A stretch of 64,000 bases of DNA, taken from the NCBI GenBank assembly GCA_965369325.1, contig CBDUQI010000002.1, positions 1 to 64,000 on the forward strand, in the 5' to 3' direction. The stretch comes from CBDUQI01 sp965369325. Its GTDB lineage: Bacteria > Pseudomonadota > Gammaproteobacteria > Steroidobacterales > JBCBZW01. Below the pieces are notes generated by a model. That model saw nothing but the letters and a program-made list of their open reading frames with translations, searched no databases and had not been told where the DNA came from. Of the stretch, positions 19,479 through 26,894 are shown one piece after another. Numbering within the stretch: the first letter of the stretch is position 1; the number at the start of each line of letters is the position of its first letter. Made by a program: the position numbers and the translations under genes.

Positions 19479-20600
19479 CTAAGACGCGGACGCGGCCACC
19501 GTGACGTCGCCACTGCGGTTCGGGTCGACGCTGCTTGGCTTGCGCTGCAGTAACTGCTGCCAGTTGATGGCAGCATCGTGGCAATCCGGATCGTCCAGCG
19601 CACATCCCACCCACACATAACCGGCGGTCGGTGGATGCACCACATAGTGGGTGGCGGAGAACTGGTAGCGCAGATAGTTAAGATCGGTGGCGAAGCTGCC
19701 CTGGCTGCCATCGCGGCCATCGCCCGGTCGCAGCAGTGCGGTGCGCCGGTTGGCCGGCGAATCACACACCCATTTGCCGCTGTCGCGGCCCAGCCCCTCC
19801 GCGCAGGCGTATACCACCACGGGCTCGCTGCAGGCGTTGACCAGTTCTACCTGCAACATGTCGACCAGATCGTGCGTCTGGCCGGGTTTGATACATCCGT
19901 TGCGAGACTTGATGCGCCCGTCGCTGACGGGTTTGCGGGCATTGGCGGCGGGGCGTGTGCTGGCCGCCCGGGGCCCGGCAAACACCACTTGTTCCGTGGC
20001 GCTGCGGCGGCCTTCTTCACCGGCCGGCAAGGCCGGATAGCGCCAGCGGCGCACGGCTGCAATGGCCTCAGCGTCAAACATGCGGCGCGGGCTGGCGGAC
20101 GTTACCCGCGCACCGCTGACCGTGCCGTCGGGGGCGATATCCACACGCACTGTCACCCGTCCGCTGCGCCCGTTGGCGGCATCGGGGTAGTTCGGTTCGA
20201 TCTGGATGATCGGGCGCAACGCAGGTGCCTGCGCAGGATCCTCGCCCGGGGCGCTCCCATTGCTGGCATCGGTGACCACCGGTTGGCCAGCGCGGTCTTC
20301 GCACACCTGGCAGCTTTGCACCAGAATTTGTGGGTCTTTGCCCCGGCTGAGCCATGCTTCGCGTGATTCCCCGCCGACCACAGTGCTTACCATGGGCTGC
20401 CCGTCGATGTAGTAGTCCACTCGTGAGCAGGCCGCGCTGTTGCTCTTGACTGTCACCCAGCCGGCCTCAGCCTGCACGGATGCCGCGCAGCTGTCGGTGA
20501 TGGTGGTGCAGTCGCAGCGATACTCGGCCAGCAGTTGGGCAGGGGCCAGCGCAAACGCAGCCAGCGCCATCGAAGTTGTAATCGTTTTACCGTCAGTCAC
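19479..20600 (-). CDS. Periplasmic protein with TonB C-terminal-like domain
   Basis: 373 residues from a GTG at 20600 that has GAGG 8 bp upstream. The signal peptide is TTSMALAAFALAPAQLLA. A cysteine-rich N-terminal part (CDCTTITDSC, QSCQVCED) is followed by a TonB-C domain at about 140-220 (PNYPDAANGRSGRVTVRVDI, DGTVSGARV, FDAEAIAAVRRWRYPA). The C-terminal half, with several cysteines, is unassigned. Canonical TonB has an N-terminal membrane anchor and proline-rich linker; here a cleavable signal and cysteine-rich domains stand in their place. It may act in the periplasm rather than as an energy transducer. Confidence 0.75.
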   Translation of the reverse strand: MTDGKTITTSMALAAFALAPAQLLAEYRCDCTTITDSCAASVQAEAGWVTVKSNSAACSRVDYYIDGQPMVSTVVGGESREAWLSRGKDPQILVQSCQVCEDRAGQPVVTDASNGSAPGEDPAQAPALRPIIQIEPNYPDAANGRSGRVTVRVDIAPDGTVSGARVTSASPRRMFDAEAIAAVRRWRYPALPAGEEGRRSATEQVVFAGPRAASTRPAANARKPVSDGRIKSRNGCIKPGQTHDLVDMLQVELVNACSEPVVVYACAEGLGRDSGKWVCDSPANRRTALLRPGDGRDGSQGSFATDLNYLRYQFSATHYVVHPPTAGYVWVGCALDDPDCHDAAINWQQLLQRKPSSVDPNRSGDVTVAASAS

Positions 20601-20759
20601 GGGTATTGCCTCGGGGTTGACATAAACAAATCCCGCCAATTCTCTGACAACCAGCATACCCCAGTGAGCAACACCGCTGAAGCTGCACAGTCCCGGTTTT
20701 TACCGATGTATGTAAAAAAGAGCCAAAAAACATTGGTTTGGAGATACTGCGCGTGGGCC

Positions 20760-21632
20760 TCAGCTGGCCTGAGTGTTGATTGACCAGTCGTACTCTCGGT
20801 AGATCGTCTTATATCCGGTCGCGCGCGCCAGTTCCTGGCCCAGCGCTTCGGGCGCAATGCTGGCGATGTAATCGACCACACCGCGCTGGGTTGGCAGCCC
20901 CAGTTGCCGCAGATGGTTAACGAAATCGCTGGTGTACATGTGGAAAATGTTGTTCAACTCGATCTGGCGGGTGTCATGGTTTACCCGTACATTGCGCTCA
21001 TCGGTAATGAACGCCTGAGCGGCCTCATCCAGCATCAGGTCAAATTCATCGCCAGATTTGAGTTGCGTGGGGATCAGCGGGCAGCTTCCGCTGGCGCAGT
21101 TCAGGACGAAATGTGCACGCGGGTCTTTAAATGGACGCAGGATTTTACTGTGCTCAAGATCGTAAAGGCTCATCCGGCGCCCGCCCACGATAAACCGCAG
21201 GTTGTAGAAAAAGCCCAGGCCTTTCACCACCTCAATAGGGGCCTTCAGGTCGGTGACGCTCTGCAGTGGCCAGTGAGACAGTACGCCTTTGATCACGAAG
21301 GCGTTATACGCATAGACCCAGAAGGCCATCTGCTCGTTACGATCGGCAAAGCGCGTGGGTGCGGTGTCGGGCGTGTACAGCGCGATTGCCGCCAGATACT
21401 CATCCAGTTGCCGCTGCGCTTGTTGATCGTCGTGCCAGGCTTGATAGTCCACTTCGCCCTGGGGGTTCACGAAGCGGTTTAACAGTGCTTCGAAGCCATC
21501 ATGGGAAAACCCGCTGGCGGGAAAGTCGGGTGCGGGCGAATCGGCCCCGTACAGCACGCGCGGCGCTGTGTTCCAGCGCCAGCCCAGCCAGGCGAGCGCG
21601 ACCAGAATCAGAACTGCGATAATTATTTGCAT
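20760..21632 (-). CDS. DUF547-family protein, membrane-anchored
   Basis: 290 residues. One N-terminal hydrophobic helix (1-18) serves as anchor or signal. The domain carries the family's conserved elements: YQAWHDD, FWVYAYNAFVIKGVL, HFVLNCASGSCPLI and DYIASIAPE. The conserved Cys/His pattern hints at a papain-like or enzymatic role that has not been shown. It is preceded by a 123-bp gap divergent from the TPR/hydroxylase gene. The gap between it and the downstream gene (20601-20759) is A/T-rich and holds no other gene. Confidence 0.85.
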   Translation of the reverse strand: MQIIIAVLILVALAWLGWRWNTAPRVLYGADSPAPDFPASGFSHDGFEALLNRFVNPQGEVDYQAWHDDQQAQRQLDEYLAAIALYTPDTAPTRFADRNEQMAFWVYAYNAFVIKGVLSHWPLQSVTDLKAPIEVVKGLGFFYNLRFIVGGRRMSLYDLEHSKILRPFKDPRAHFVLNCASGSCPLIPTQLKSGDEFDLMLDEAAQAFITDERNVRVNHDTRQIELNNIFHMYTSDFVNHLRQLGLPTQRGVVDYIASIAPEALGQELARATGYKTIYREYDWSINTQAS

Positions 21633-21755
21633 AGCCCGTAAGTCCTTAGGTGCTGTCGTTACGATGCTGTCGGTGACATGCTGGTTACACAGCCGTTGCT
21701 TGAACGCGGCGTAAGCGGTCGCGTCAAGGTCTTGCCTGCTGTATGGTTCGCGCCC

Positions 21756-23069
21756 ATGGATGCCACCCTGCACAACATGCTTGAAACGGCCCGTCGACTG
21801 CAACAGGACGGCCAGTTGCCCGAAGCCATCGCGGCCTATCGGCAGGCCTTGGCGCGCGACCCCTCTGACGGCGGCGCTTGGTTTGGACTGGGGCAGATCG
21901 CCTTTACCAGCGGTAACGTCCCCGAGTGTATCGAGCTGGTGCAGCGTGCGATCAGTTGCGACAAAACCGAAGGGGCGTACTACTACTATCTGGGTGTGGC
22001 GCAGTCGGCGATCGGCCGCCATGGGGCAGCATTGCGCTCAATGGAGCAGTCAGTGCGGTTGCGCCCGGCACACGCAGGCGCGCAACTAAAGCTGGGGTTG
22101 CTGGCGTTGGATGCGGGTGAGCGCGAGCGTGCTGCGCGCGCTTGTCAGCGAGCGGTGCTGCTGGACCCGCGTTTGCAACAGCCCGAGCTGTTGCGTGACG
22201 CGGGCGAAGGCTTGCAACGCGAGGTTGAGCGGGCACGCAAACTGTTGCGCCAGACGTATGCTGAGCTGCTTCAGGGCACGCGTGACGCACTGGCCCTGGC
22301 GTATCCGGGCCAGCACGAGCGCATGGACAAATGCCTGCGCATGCTCGAAGGCGCCGCGCCGCGTGAGTATTGCCATCCGCAGCAGCGGCCCGAATTTCTG
22401 CTGATGCCGGACATGCAGGCGCAACCGTGGTTTGACCCGGCTAAGTTTGATTGGCTGGATGATTTGCGCGCTGCTTGCCCGCAAGTCCGCGAAGAGATGC
22501 TGCAGGTGCTGGGCGACGGGCAACGATTTGAGCCCTACGTGCACGGGGGCGACGATGGCGATGCGCGGGTGCTTACCCGCACAGGTATCGACATTACCTC
22601 GCTGGCCGAATCGCAGGACTGGACTGCGTTCCATCTGATGAAGGGCGAGCCGCAGGTGGAGAACTGTGCCTTATGTCCAGCCACTACGGCCTTGATGGGG
22701 CGCCTGCCCCTGGCCAACGCCACAGGCTATGTGCCCGATGTGTTGTTTTCCATGCTTCAACCCGGCGCGCATATCCAGCCACACTACGGCCAGAACAACG
22801 TGCGCCTGACGGTGCACATGGGCCTTGAGGTGCCGGCGGACTGCGATATTACCGTGGGCGGCGAAACCCGCACCTGGGAGAGCGGTGAGGTGCTGGTATT
22901 CGACGACAGTTTTTTACACGAGGCCACCAACCGAAGCGCGCAGCGCAGGGTAGTATTGATCTTCAAAGTCTGGAACCCATTTTTGTCGGATGCTGAGCGG
23001 TTTGGTATTGAGCATTTCTTTGCCAATCGCGAACGTTGGCTGAAACTGTGCGAACCGGATGCAACCTGA
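21756..23069 (+). CDS. TPR protein with aspartyl/asparaginyl beta-hydroxylase domain
   Basis: 437 residues. TPR units occupy about 1-145 (LPEAIAAYRQALARDPSD, then GAWFGLGQIAF). A coiled segment leads to an AspH-type 2-oxoglutarate/Fe(II) dioxygenase domain at about 255-415. The two histidines expected to bind iron are H354 in RLTVHMGL and H388 in DDSFLHEA; HIQPHYGQNN precedes the first. The family hydroxylates Asp/Asn side chains or lipids such as lipid A. The TPR part probably docks a protein substrate. A phosphotransferase gene follows 8 bp later, so the two likely act on one pathway. Confidence 0.9.
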   Translation: MDATLHNMLETARRLQQDGQLPEAIAAYRQALARDPSDGGAWFGLGQIAFTSGNVPECIELVQRAISCDKTEGAYYYYLGVAQSAIGRHGAALRSMEQSVRLRPAHAGAQLKLGLLALDAGERERAARACQRAVLLDPRLQQPELLRDAGEGLQREVERARKLLRQTYAELLQGTRDALALAYPGQHERMDKCLRMLEGAAPREYCHPQQRPEFLLMPDMQAQPWFDPAKFDWLDDLRAACPQVREEMLQVLGDGQRFEPYVHGGDDGDARVLTRTGIDITSLAESQDWTAFHLMKGEPQVENCALCPATTALMGRLPLANATGYVPDVLFSMLQPGAHIQPHYGQNNVRLTVHMGLEVPADCDITVGGETRTWESGEVLVFDDSFLHEATNRSAQRRVVLIFKVWNPFLSDAERFGIEHFFANRERWLKLCEPDAT

Positions 23070-23077
23070 GCGTCGGT

Positions 23078-24202
23078 GTGTCGTTTCAAGCAATAGATGC
23101 CGCCATCAGTGTCGGCGGACACTTTCGGTTTGTCGGTGAGCCGCTAGAGGCCTACCCGTTCGGGTCCGGCCACATACACAATACCTTCAAGCTCAGCTGC
23201 ACCGCCGGCTCGCAGACCCACTACTATTTGTTACAGCAGATCAATGCCCACGTATTCAGCGATGTACCGGCATTGATGAACAATATCTCCCGCGTGCTCA
23301 TGCACTCCCAGGCCAGTCTGCGCGTGCAGGACAAGGGTGACATCGCGCGACGTTGCCTGAGCGTGGTGCCGACCCGGGCGAACCTTCCCTACCATGTGCA
23401 CACCGACGGTAGTTACTGGCGCGCTTACCGTTTTATCGCGCAATCGCGCAGCTACACGGTGGCGACGACGCAGCAGCAAGCTTACGAAGTCGCTCGCGCG
23501 TTCGGGGAGTTTCAGCAACGGGTGGGGCGCTTGCCCGGCCCACGCCTGCACGAGTCTATCGCTGATTTTCATCACACCCCAAAACGGGTGCAGGCGCTGC
23601 GCGATGCGGTCGCGGCGAATGTGCACAGGCGCGTCGAGCAGTGCGGGCCGCAACTGCGTTTTGCGTCGGCACGCGCCCGGATCGCCCCAGCACTTATCGA
23701 GTTGCAGCAGTTGGGCAAGATCCCCGAGCGGGTCACCCACAACGACGCCAAGATGGATAACGTGTTGTTCGACGAGCACACCGATGAGGCGTTATGCGTG
23801 GTGGATCTGGATACCGTGATGCCAGGCCTCAGCTTGTACGACTTCGGCGATCTGGTGCGCTCGTGCGCCAATCGGGCGGGCGAAGATCACAGTGACGTGA
23901 GGCAGGTAGGTTTGGACATGCCACGCTTTGAGGCCATCGTCCACGGTTACTTGGCCGGCACCGGCGACATGCTGAACTCCGTGGAGATTGCCAACCTGGC
24001 CTTCTCGGCTAAGTTGATCAGTTACGAGCTGGGCGTGCGCTTTCTTACCGACTACCTATCCGGCGATCGCTACTTCAAGACGCAATACGACGGCCAGAAC
24101 CTGGCGCGCTGCAAGGTGCAGTTTGCGATGGTCGAGTCGATCGAGCAGCAGTATCGCGCCATGAACCGGCTGGCCCGCAGTATCGCAGGCAGCCCTGCCT
24201 GA
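23078..24202 (+). CDS. Phosphotransferase, N-acetylhexosamine kinase-like
   Basis: About 374 residues from a GTG at 23078; an in-frame GTG at 23048 is an alternative and no clear ribosome-binding site decides between them. Protein-kinase-like APH fold: the catalytic loop is THNDAKMDNVLFD (D223) and the metal site is VVDLDTVMPGLSLYDFGD (D243/D245). These motifs resemble N-acetylhexosamine 1-kinases more than antibiotic phosphotransferases, so a sugar is the likeliest substrate. It follows the TPR/AspH gene closely and may take part in the same glycan or envelope modification. Confidence 0.85.
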   Translation: MSFQAIDAAISVGGHFRFVGEPLEAYPFGSGHIHNTFKLSCTAGSQTHYYLLQQINAHVFSDVPALMNNISRVLMHSQASLRVQDKGDIARRCLSVVPTRANLPYHVHTDGSYWRAYRFIAQSRSYTVATTQQQAYEVARAFGEFQQRVGRLPGPRLHESIADFHHTPKRVQALRDAVAANVHRRVEQCGPQLRFASARARIAPALIELQQLGKIPERVTHNDAKMDNVLFDEHTDEALCVVDLDTVMPGLSLYDFGDLVRSCANRAGEDHSDVRQVGLDMPRFEAIVHGYLAGTGDMLNSVEIANLAFSAKLISYELGVRFLTDYLSGDRYFKTQYDGQNLARCKVQFAMVESIEQQYRAMNRLARSIAGSPA

Positions 24203-24216
24203 GCGCCGTGCGGGCT

Positions 24217-24381
24217 TCAGAAACTGGATGGGCCGAGCGGGGTGTCTAGCGTTGTGCCGGCAGCGGCCAGCGTGACCGAAGCTGTGGTGGTGCTGGCGTA
24301 TGCGTTATTCGTCAGTACGCTGATGGCCAGACCGCAGAACACGACCAGGAAGGTGGCGTTAAGTAATTTTCCAGCTTTCAT
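24217..24381 (-). CDS. Tiny secreted protein, unknown function
   Basis: 54 residues from the ATG at 24381, with a strong GAGGAGGG site about 8 bp upstream. The signal peptide (KLLNATFLVVFCGLAISVL, cleavage near AYA) leaves only about 28 mature residues, rich in T, S and A. The N-terminus resembles that of the divergent gene at 24981, and both have a matching hairpin in their leaders. I do not recognise a family. Confidence 0.65.
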   Translation of the reverse strand: MKAGKLLNATFLVVFCGLAISVLTNNAYASTTTASVTLAAAGTTLDTPLGPSSF

Positions 24382-24416
24382 GTCGGCGACCCTCCTCAAG
24401 TTGGTCAGATGCATGG

Positions 24417-24462
24417 TTTCGTTTGTTATTAAAGCGATGAAACCTCGGAAACACCTCATCGC
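24417..24462 (-). promoter_or_regulatory. Structured 5' leader of the 54-residue gene
   Basis: On the minus strand, GCGATGA (24462-24456) pairs with TCATCGC (24440-24434) around a 15-nt loop, followed by TTTAATAACAAACG. Just upstream, CGG-GAAA-CCG forms a small GNRA-loop hairpin. The same hairpin and trailing CAAACG motif occur before the divergent gene at 24981. Confidence 0.5.
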
Positions 24463-24516
24463 GGTTTCCCGACCCCGGTGAGGCTTTCCGGTGGTGCATA
24501 GAGAGATTGTCTCCAA

Positions 24517-24870
24517 ACCCGAGGGATTCAGCCAATCGATTGTAATTACGAATTTGATAGCAATTAACTATCGATCGTGGTTGATCTGGATGGCCCACAT
24601 TCGGGGGCGGGCAGAAAATCGGTGGGGATTGCGCGTGGCTGTTCTCAACGCAGCTCGTGCGCCAGCAGCGCCTTGAGCATACGTAACTCGCGACGGATGG
24701 TCTTATATTTACTTTGAAAACAGTTTGTTATGGAGGGTGTCAGTGTTCCTGAGTCGGAAAAGCACCTGCATTTGAAACTATTTTGACACGATTTTCGACG
24801 CGTTTTCGTATTCCTGGGTAACTGCGGTTATGTACGGCGCCGGGCGCCAGCAGAAGCGCCGCTGAAAAAA
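24517..24870. other. Intergenic region, no supported gene
   Basis: A/T-rich DNA between two divergent small secreted-protein genes. It contains the palindrome CAATCGATTG near 24532. On the minus strand a short open frame ends at a TGA at 24644-24646, its last residues reading RRELRMLKALLAHELR; this could be the tail of a decayed gene, but no start or upstream homology is visible. Confidence 0.4.
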
Positions 24871-24873
24871 AAT

Positions 24874-24924
24874 GCGATGAGGATGAGGTGATTTTCGTGG
24901 CTTATCGCTTTTAGTTTCAAACGC
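24874..24924 (+). promoter_or_regulatory. Structured 5' leader of the 126-residue gene
   Basis: GCGATGAG (24874-24881) pairs with CTTATCGC (24901-24908), 7 of 8 positions perfect, followed by TTTTAGTTTCAAACGC. This is the counterpart of the minus-strand leader at 24417-24462: the same stem, a GATGAGGTG-like loop and a shared CAAACG block. It lies 72 nt before the start codon. Confidence 0.5.
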
Positions 24925-24980
24925 AATTTATTTGCCACATTCACTTAGCGATTTATCACCGACTTTTTAGGGGAAGACAC

Positions 24981-25361
24981 ATGAAAACCACTAACATCAT
25001 CAAAGCCGCCGCGTTGACCGTCCTGAGCGGCCTGTTTATTAGCACCCTGAGCGCATACGCCGGGAGCGATGAACTGCAGCAGATGGAGCCGGCCGTATTC
25101 GACATGGGCACCGCCACGGCGGTTGTGTACTACACGGAGACTGACAAAGGCGACTTTGAAGTGGTCACCACCATCGGCCCGAACGTCGGCCACGATGCGC
25201 CGATCCAGCGGTACTCCTCCATCATCAGCGCCGGCGAGCAGACCACCATCACCATCGACGATTTGGCCAACGCCTCACGCTCGCTGATGATCGCCGCCTC
25301 CCGCCGTGGCATTAGCGTAGAGCAGTTGGACGCACCGGTGCGGGTCGCTACCAGCCGCTAA
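24981..25361 (+). CDS. Small secreted protein, unknown function
   Basis: 126 residues. The signal peptide (IIKAAALTVLSGLFISTLSAYA, cleavage about residue 27) is followed by a mature domain of about 100 residues with alternating strands (TAVVYYTETDKGDFEVVTTI, QTTITIDDLANASRS). No cysteines or known motifs are seen. An AGGGGAAGA ribosome-binding site precedes the start. A strong terminator ends the gene. It is divergent from a smaller protein of similar N-terminal design. Confidence 0.75.
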   Translation: MKTTNIIKAAALTVLSGLFISTLSAYAGSDELQQMEPAVFDMGTATAVVYYTETDKGDFEVVTTIGPNVGHDAPIQRYSSIISAGEQTTITIDDLANASRSLMIAASRRGISVEQLDAPVRVATSR

Positions 25362-25395
25362 TCGCCCGAGCGCAACCGCGCTCTCGCACCCGACC

Positions 25396-25426
25396 AAAGG
25401 GCCGCCGATATCATCGGTGGCCCTTT
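25396..25426 (+). terminator. Rho-independent terminator
   Basis: 14-bp stem AAAGGGCCGCCGAT/ATCGGTGGCCCTTT (one G-T pair) with a 3-nt loop and a short T-run, 34 bp after the small secreted-protein gene. Confidence 0.85.
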
Positions 25427-25536
25427 TTGCTATTGGGTGAATTCTAAGCGAACACTTAGTCAGTGCAGGCTGATTGCTTCGCGAAGATTGCGGTTTTCTC
25501 TGAGACCTCGATTCTGATCCCCTCCGGCCCGAGTGT

Positions 25537-25555
25537 GCCTAACTGGATGTTAGGC
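25537..25555. repeat. Inverted repeat GCCTAAC-TGGAT-GTTAGGC
   Basis: Perfect 7-bp arms with a 5-bp spacer. GCCTAAC and GTTAGGC are also the outer core boxes of integron attC sites, but here they are far closer together than in any attC. It lies upstream of a run of small, less GC-rich genes. No gene is supported in 25427-25622. Confidence 0.5.
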
Positions 25556-25622
25556 GGTAGTATGGCGTGAGAGTTCTTCGCAACGATGTATTGCCACACA
25601 TCCATAATCGAGGAGATAGTGG

Positions 25623-25847
25623 TTGGGAATAACACGGGCCTTGTCCGTGGTCGTCGCGTCGAGCATGGTTGTCGCGTGTGCACCCGGGATTGTTGAGCTG
25701 CATCGACCGGCACCTGCCTCCGAAGAGTCCGAGCTTTTAGGACCATTTCCAAAAGATGACCGCGTTGTGGATTCTTCAAAACGACATGGATGTTGGCTCG
25801 GTCCTTTAGCTACCATCATGTTGTTGCGCCAGGCTCGTGATGCGTGA
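25623..25847 (+). CDS. Small putative lipoprotein
   Basis: 74 residues from a TTG at 25623 with AGGAG 7 bp upstream. It has a short signal sequence with lipobox-like VVAC (C19), then a polar tail without known motifs. It is the first of three small plus-strand genes in a less GC-rich stretch. No family is recognised; the gene is supported only by the ribosome-binding site and signal sequence. Confidence 0.45.
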   Translation: MGITRALSVVVASSMVVACAPGIVELHRPAPASEESELLGPFPKDDRVVDSSKRHGCWLGPLATIMLLRQARDA

Positions 25848-25885
25848 GGGGCGAGAAGTGAAACGCCACAACCTGAGAGGAAGTC

Positions 25886-26305
25886 GTGACCAACAATCCT
25901 TCAAAGCCCCCACTAATCATCGGACCAAATCAAGGTCGCACATACGATATGGGGCGGATGAGAGCTACGTTCTTTGCGGATGGCGAACAAACGGATAACC
26001 GATACTCGATCTCGGAGTGGTTTCTTGAGTCTCGAACAAAAGGGCCGGGCGAGCATCGCCATCCCGATGATCACATTTTGTACGTGCTCACCGGCTCGCT
26101 GAGTCTCATCATTGAAGGGCAACGGTCAGACGCGGTACGCGGCAGCTACATCTTCATACCTGGTGGCACCAACCATGACTTTGAGAATCATGGCGACGAT
26201 GAGTGTGGGTTCATAAGCATAAACGTCCCCGCAGGATTCGAGCAGATGATGCCCCAGTTAGTCACGTGGTTCGCAGGCAATCCTCTGTGCGAAATCGACG
26301 CCTAG
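25886..26305 (+). CDS. Cupin-domain protein
   Basis: 139 residues from a GTG with GAGAGGAAG upstream. A single cupin barrel is visible: GPGEHRHPDDHILYVLTGSL (metal-binding histidines and glutamate, about 54-73) and GSYIFIPGGTNHDFEN (second cupin motif). Small single-domain cupins bind a metal and serve as dioxygenases, isomerases or sensors; the substrate is unknown. It lies 38 bp after the small lipoprotein gene. Confidence 0.85.
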   Translation: MTNNPSKPPLIIGPNQGRTYDMGRMRATFFADGEQTDNRYSISEWFLESRTKGPGEHRHPDDHILYVLTGSLSLIIEGQRSDAVRGSYIFIPGGTNHDFENHGDDECGFISINVPAGFEQMMPQLVTWFAGNPLCEIDA

Positions 26306-26406
26306 CCATCCGTTGGTGTGGATGCATCAACAGTTGCGAGGCCTGCTGTTGCCGTCACCTTTGCCGGCTATGCGCCGCTCGCCCCGGCGTCATGTGAGCA
26401 CGGAAA

Positions 26407-26745
26407 ATGGCAAAACCAACTGAACTTGCGCAAAAATATATGGATGCCTTTTTCGGCCGGCAGCCATTAGAAAGCATGGAGGTGATCTTTGCTGAAAACC
26501 TAATATTCGAAGGTCCGTTTCAACAAACGACAAGCGCAAGGGCTTACCTGGAATCTCTTAAGAGGAATCCTCCAGTTGATGTAAGTTTCGAAACGGAGGC
26601 GGTTTTTGAGAGCGAGAATATGGCGTGCTTTATATATCAATTTTCAAAGCCGGGAGTGAAGACAAGGATGGTTCAAACGTTTGAGGTCAACGATGGCAAG
26701 ATATCAAAAATAAAGCTGGTTTTTGACACCAATGCATTCACATAG
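26407..26745 (+). CDS. SnoaL/NTF2-like protein
   Basis: 112 residues with the cone-like alpha+beta pattern of the NTF2/SnoaL superfamily: helix TELAQKYMDAFFG, strand LIFEGPFQQ, then FEVNDGKISKIKLVFD at the end. These folds hold small hydrophobic ligands or act as isomerases. Base composition is distinctly less GC-rich than in neighbouring genes, suggesting transfer. 101 bp separate it from the cupin gene. Confidence 0.8.
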   Translation: MAKPTELAQKYMDAFFGRQPLESMEVIFAENLIFEGPFQQTTSARAYLESLKRNPPVDVSFETEAVFESENMACFIYQFSKPGVKTRMVQTFEVNDGKISKIKLVFDTNAFT

Positions 26746-26798
26746 CAAGGCGGCCGTGGCGTGCCGCGCGGCTCCATTGCGCGTTAGGGATCAAGCCA

Positions 26799-26890
26799 AT
26801 GCGCCAAGCAATTTTGGTTGGTATGTTTGTCTTCCAGCCGTCGTTGGCCCTGGCGTGTTCCGTGTGCGGCTCACGGCACCCTCTGCGGTC
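26799..26890 (+). pseudogene. 5' fragment of a secreted-protein gene
   Basis: From the ATG at 26799 the frame encodes a good signal peptide and the start of a mature protein: MRQAILVGMFVFQPSLALAC then SVCGS. The ALACSVCG start is typical of a family of secreted CSVCG-type proteins. After about 30 residues the frame runs antisense into the MocR gene and loses any protein-like character. The gene was probably truncated by a deletion or insertion at about 26890. Confidence 0.5.
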
Positions 26891-26894
26891 ACGG

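Noticed and set aside
24417..24490. c-di-GMP class I riboswitch in the leader
   Set aside because: A GAAA tetraloop and a GGAAAGCC stretch are suggestive, but the order of elements and the receptor and ligand-binding positions do not fit that class.
24644..24760. Gene remnant on the minus strand ending RRELRMLKALLAHELR
   Set aside because: Only the last 20 or so residues look protein-like; no start, ribosome-binding site or upstream homology is visible.
25456..25779. 107-codon minus-strand open frame
   Set aside because: No ribosome-binding site or motifs; overlaps the better-supported small lipoprotein on the plus strand.
26740..26792. Complete integron attC site
   Set aside because: A GTTAGGG box and an imperfect hairpin are present, but the opposite core box is missing, and no integrase is in the window.
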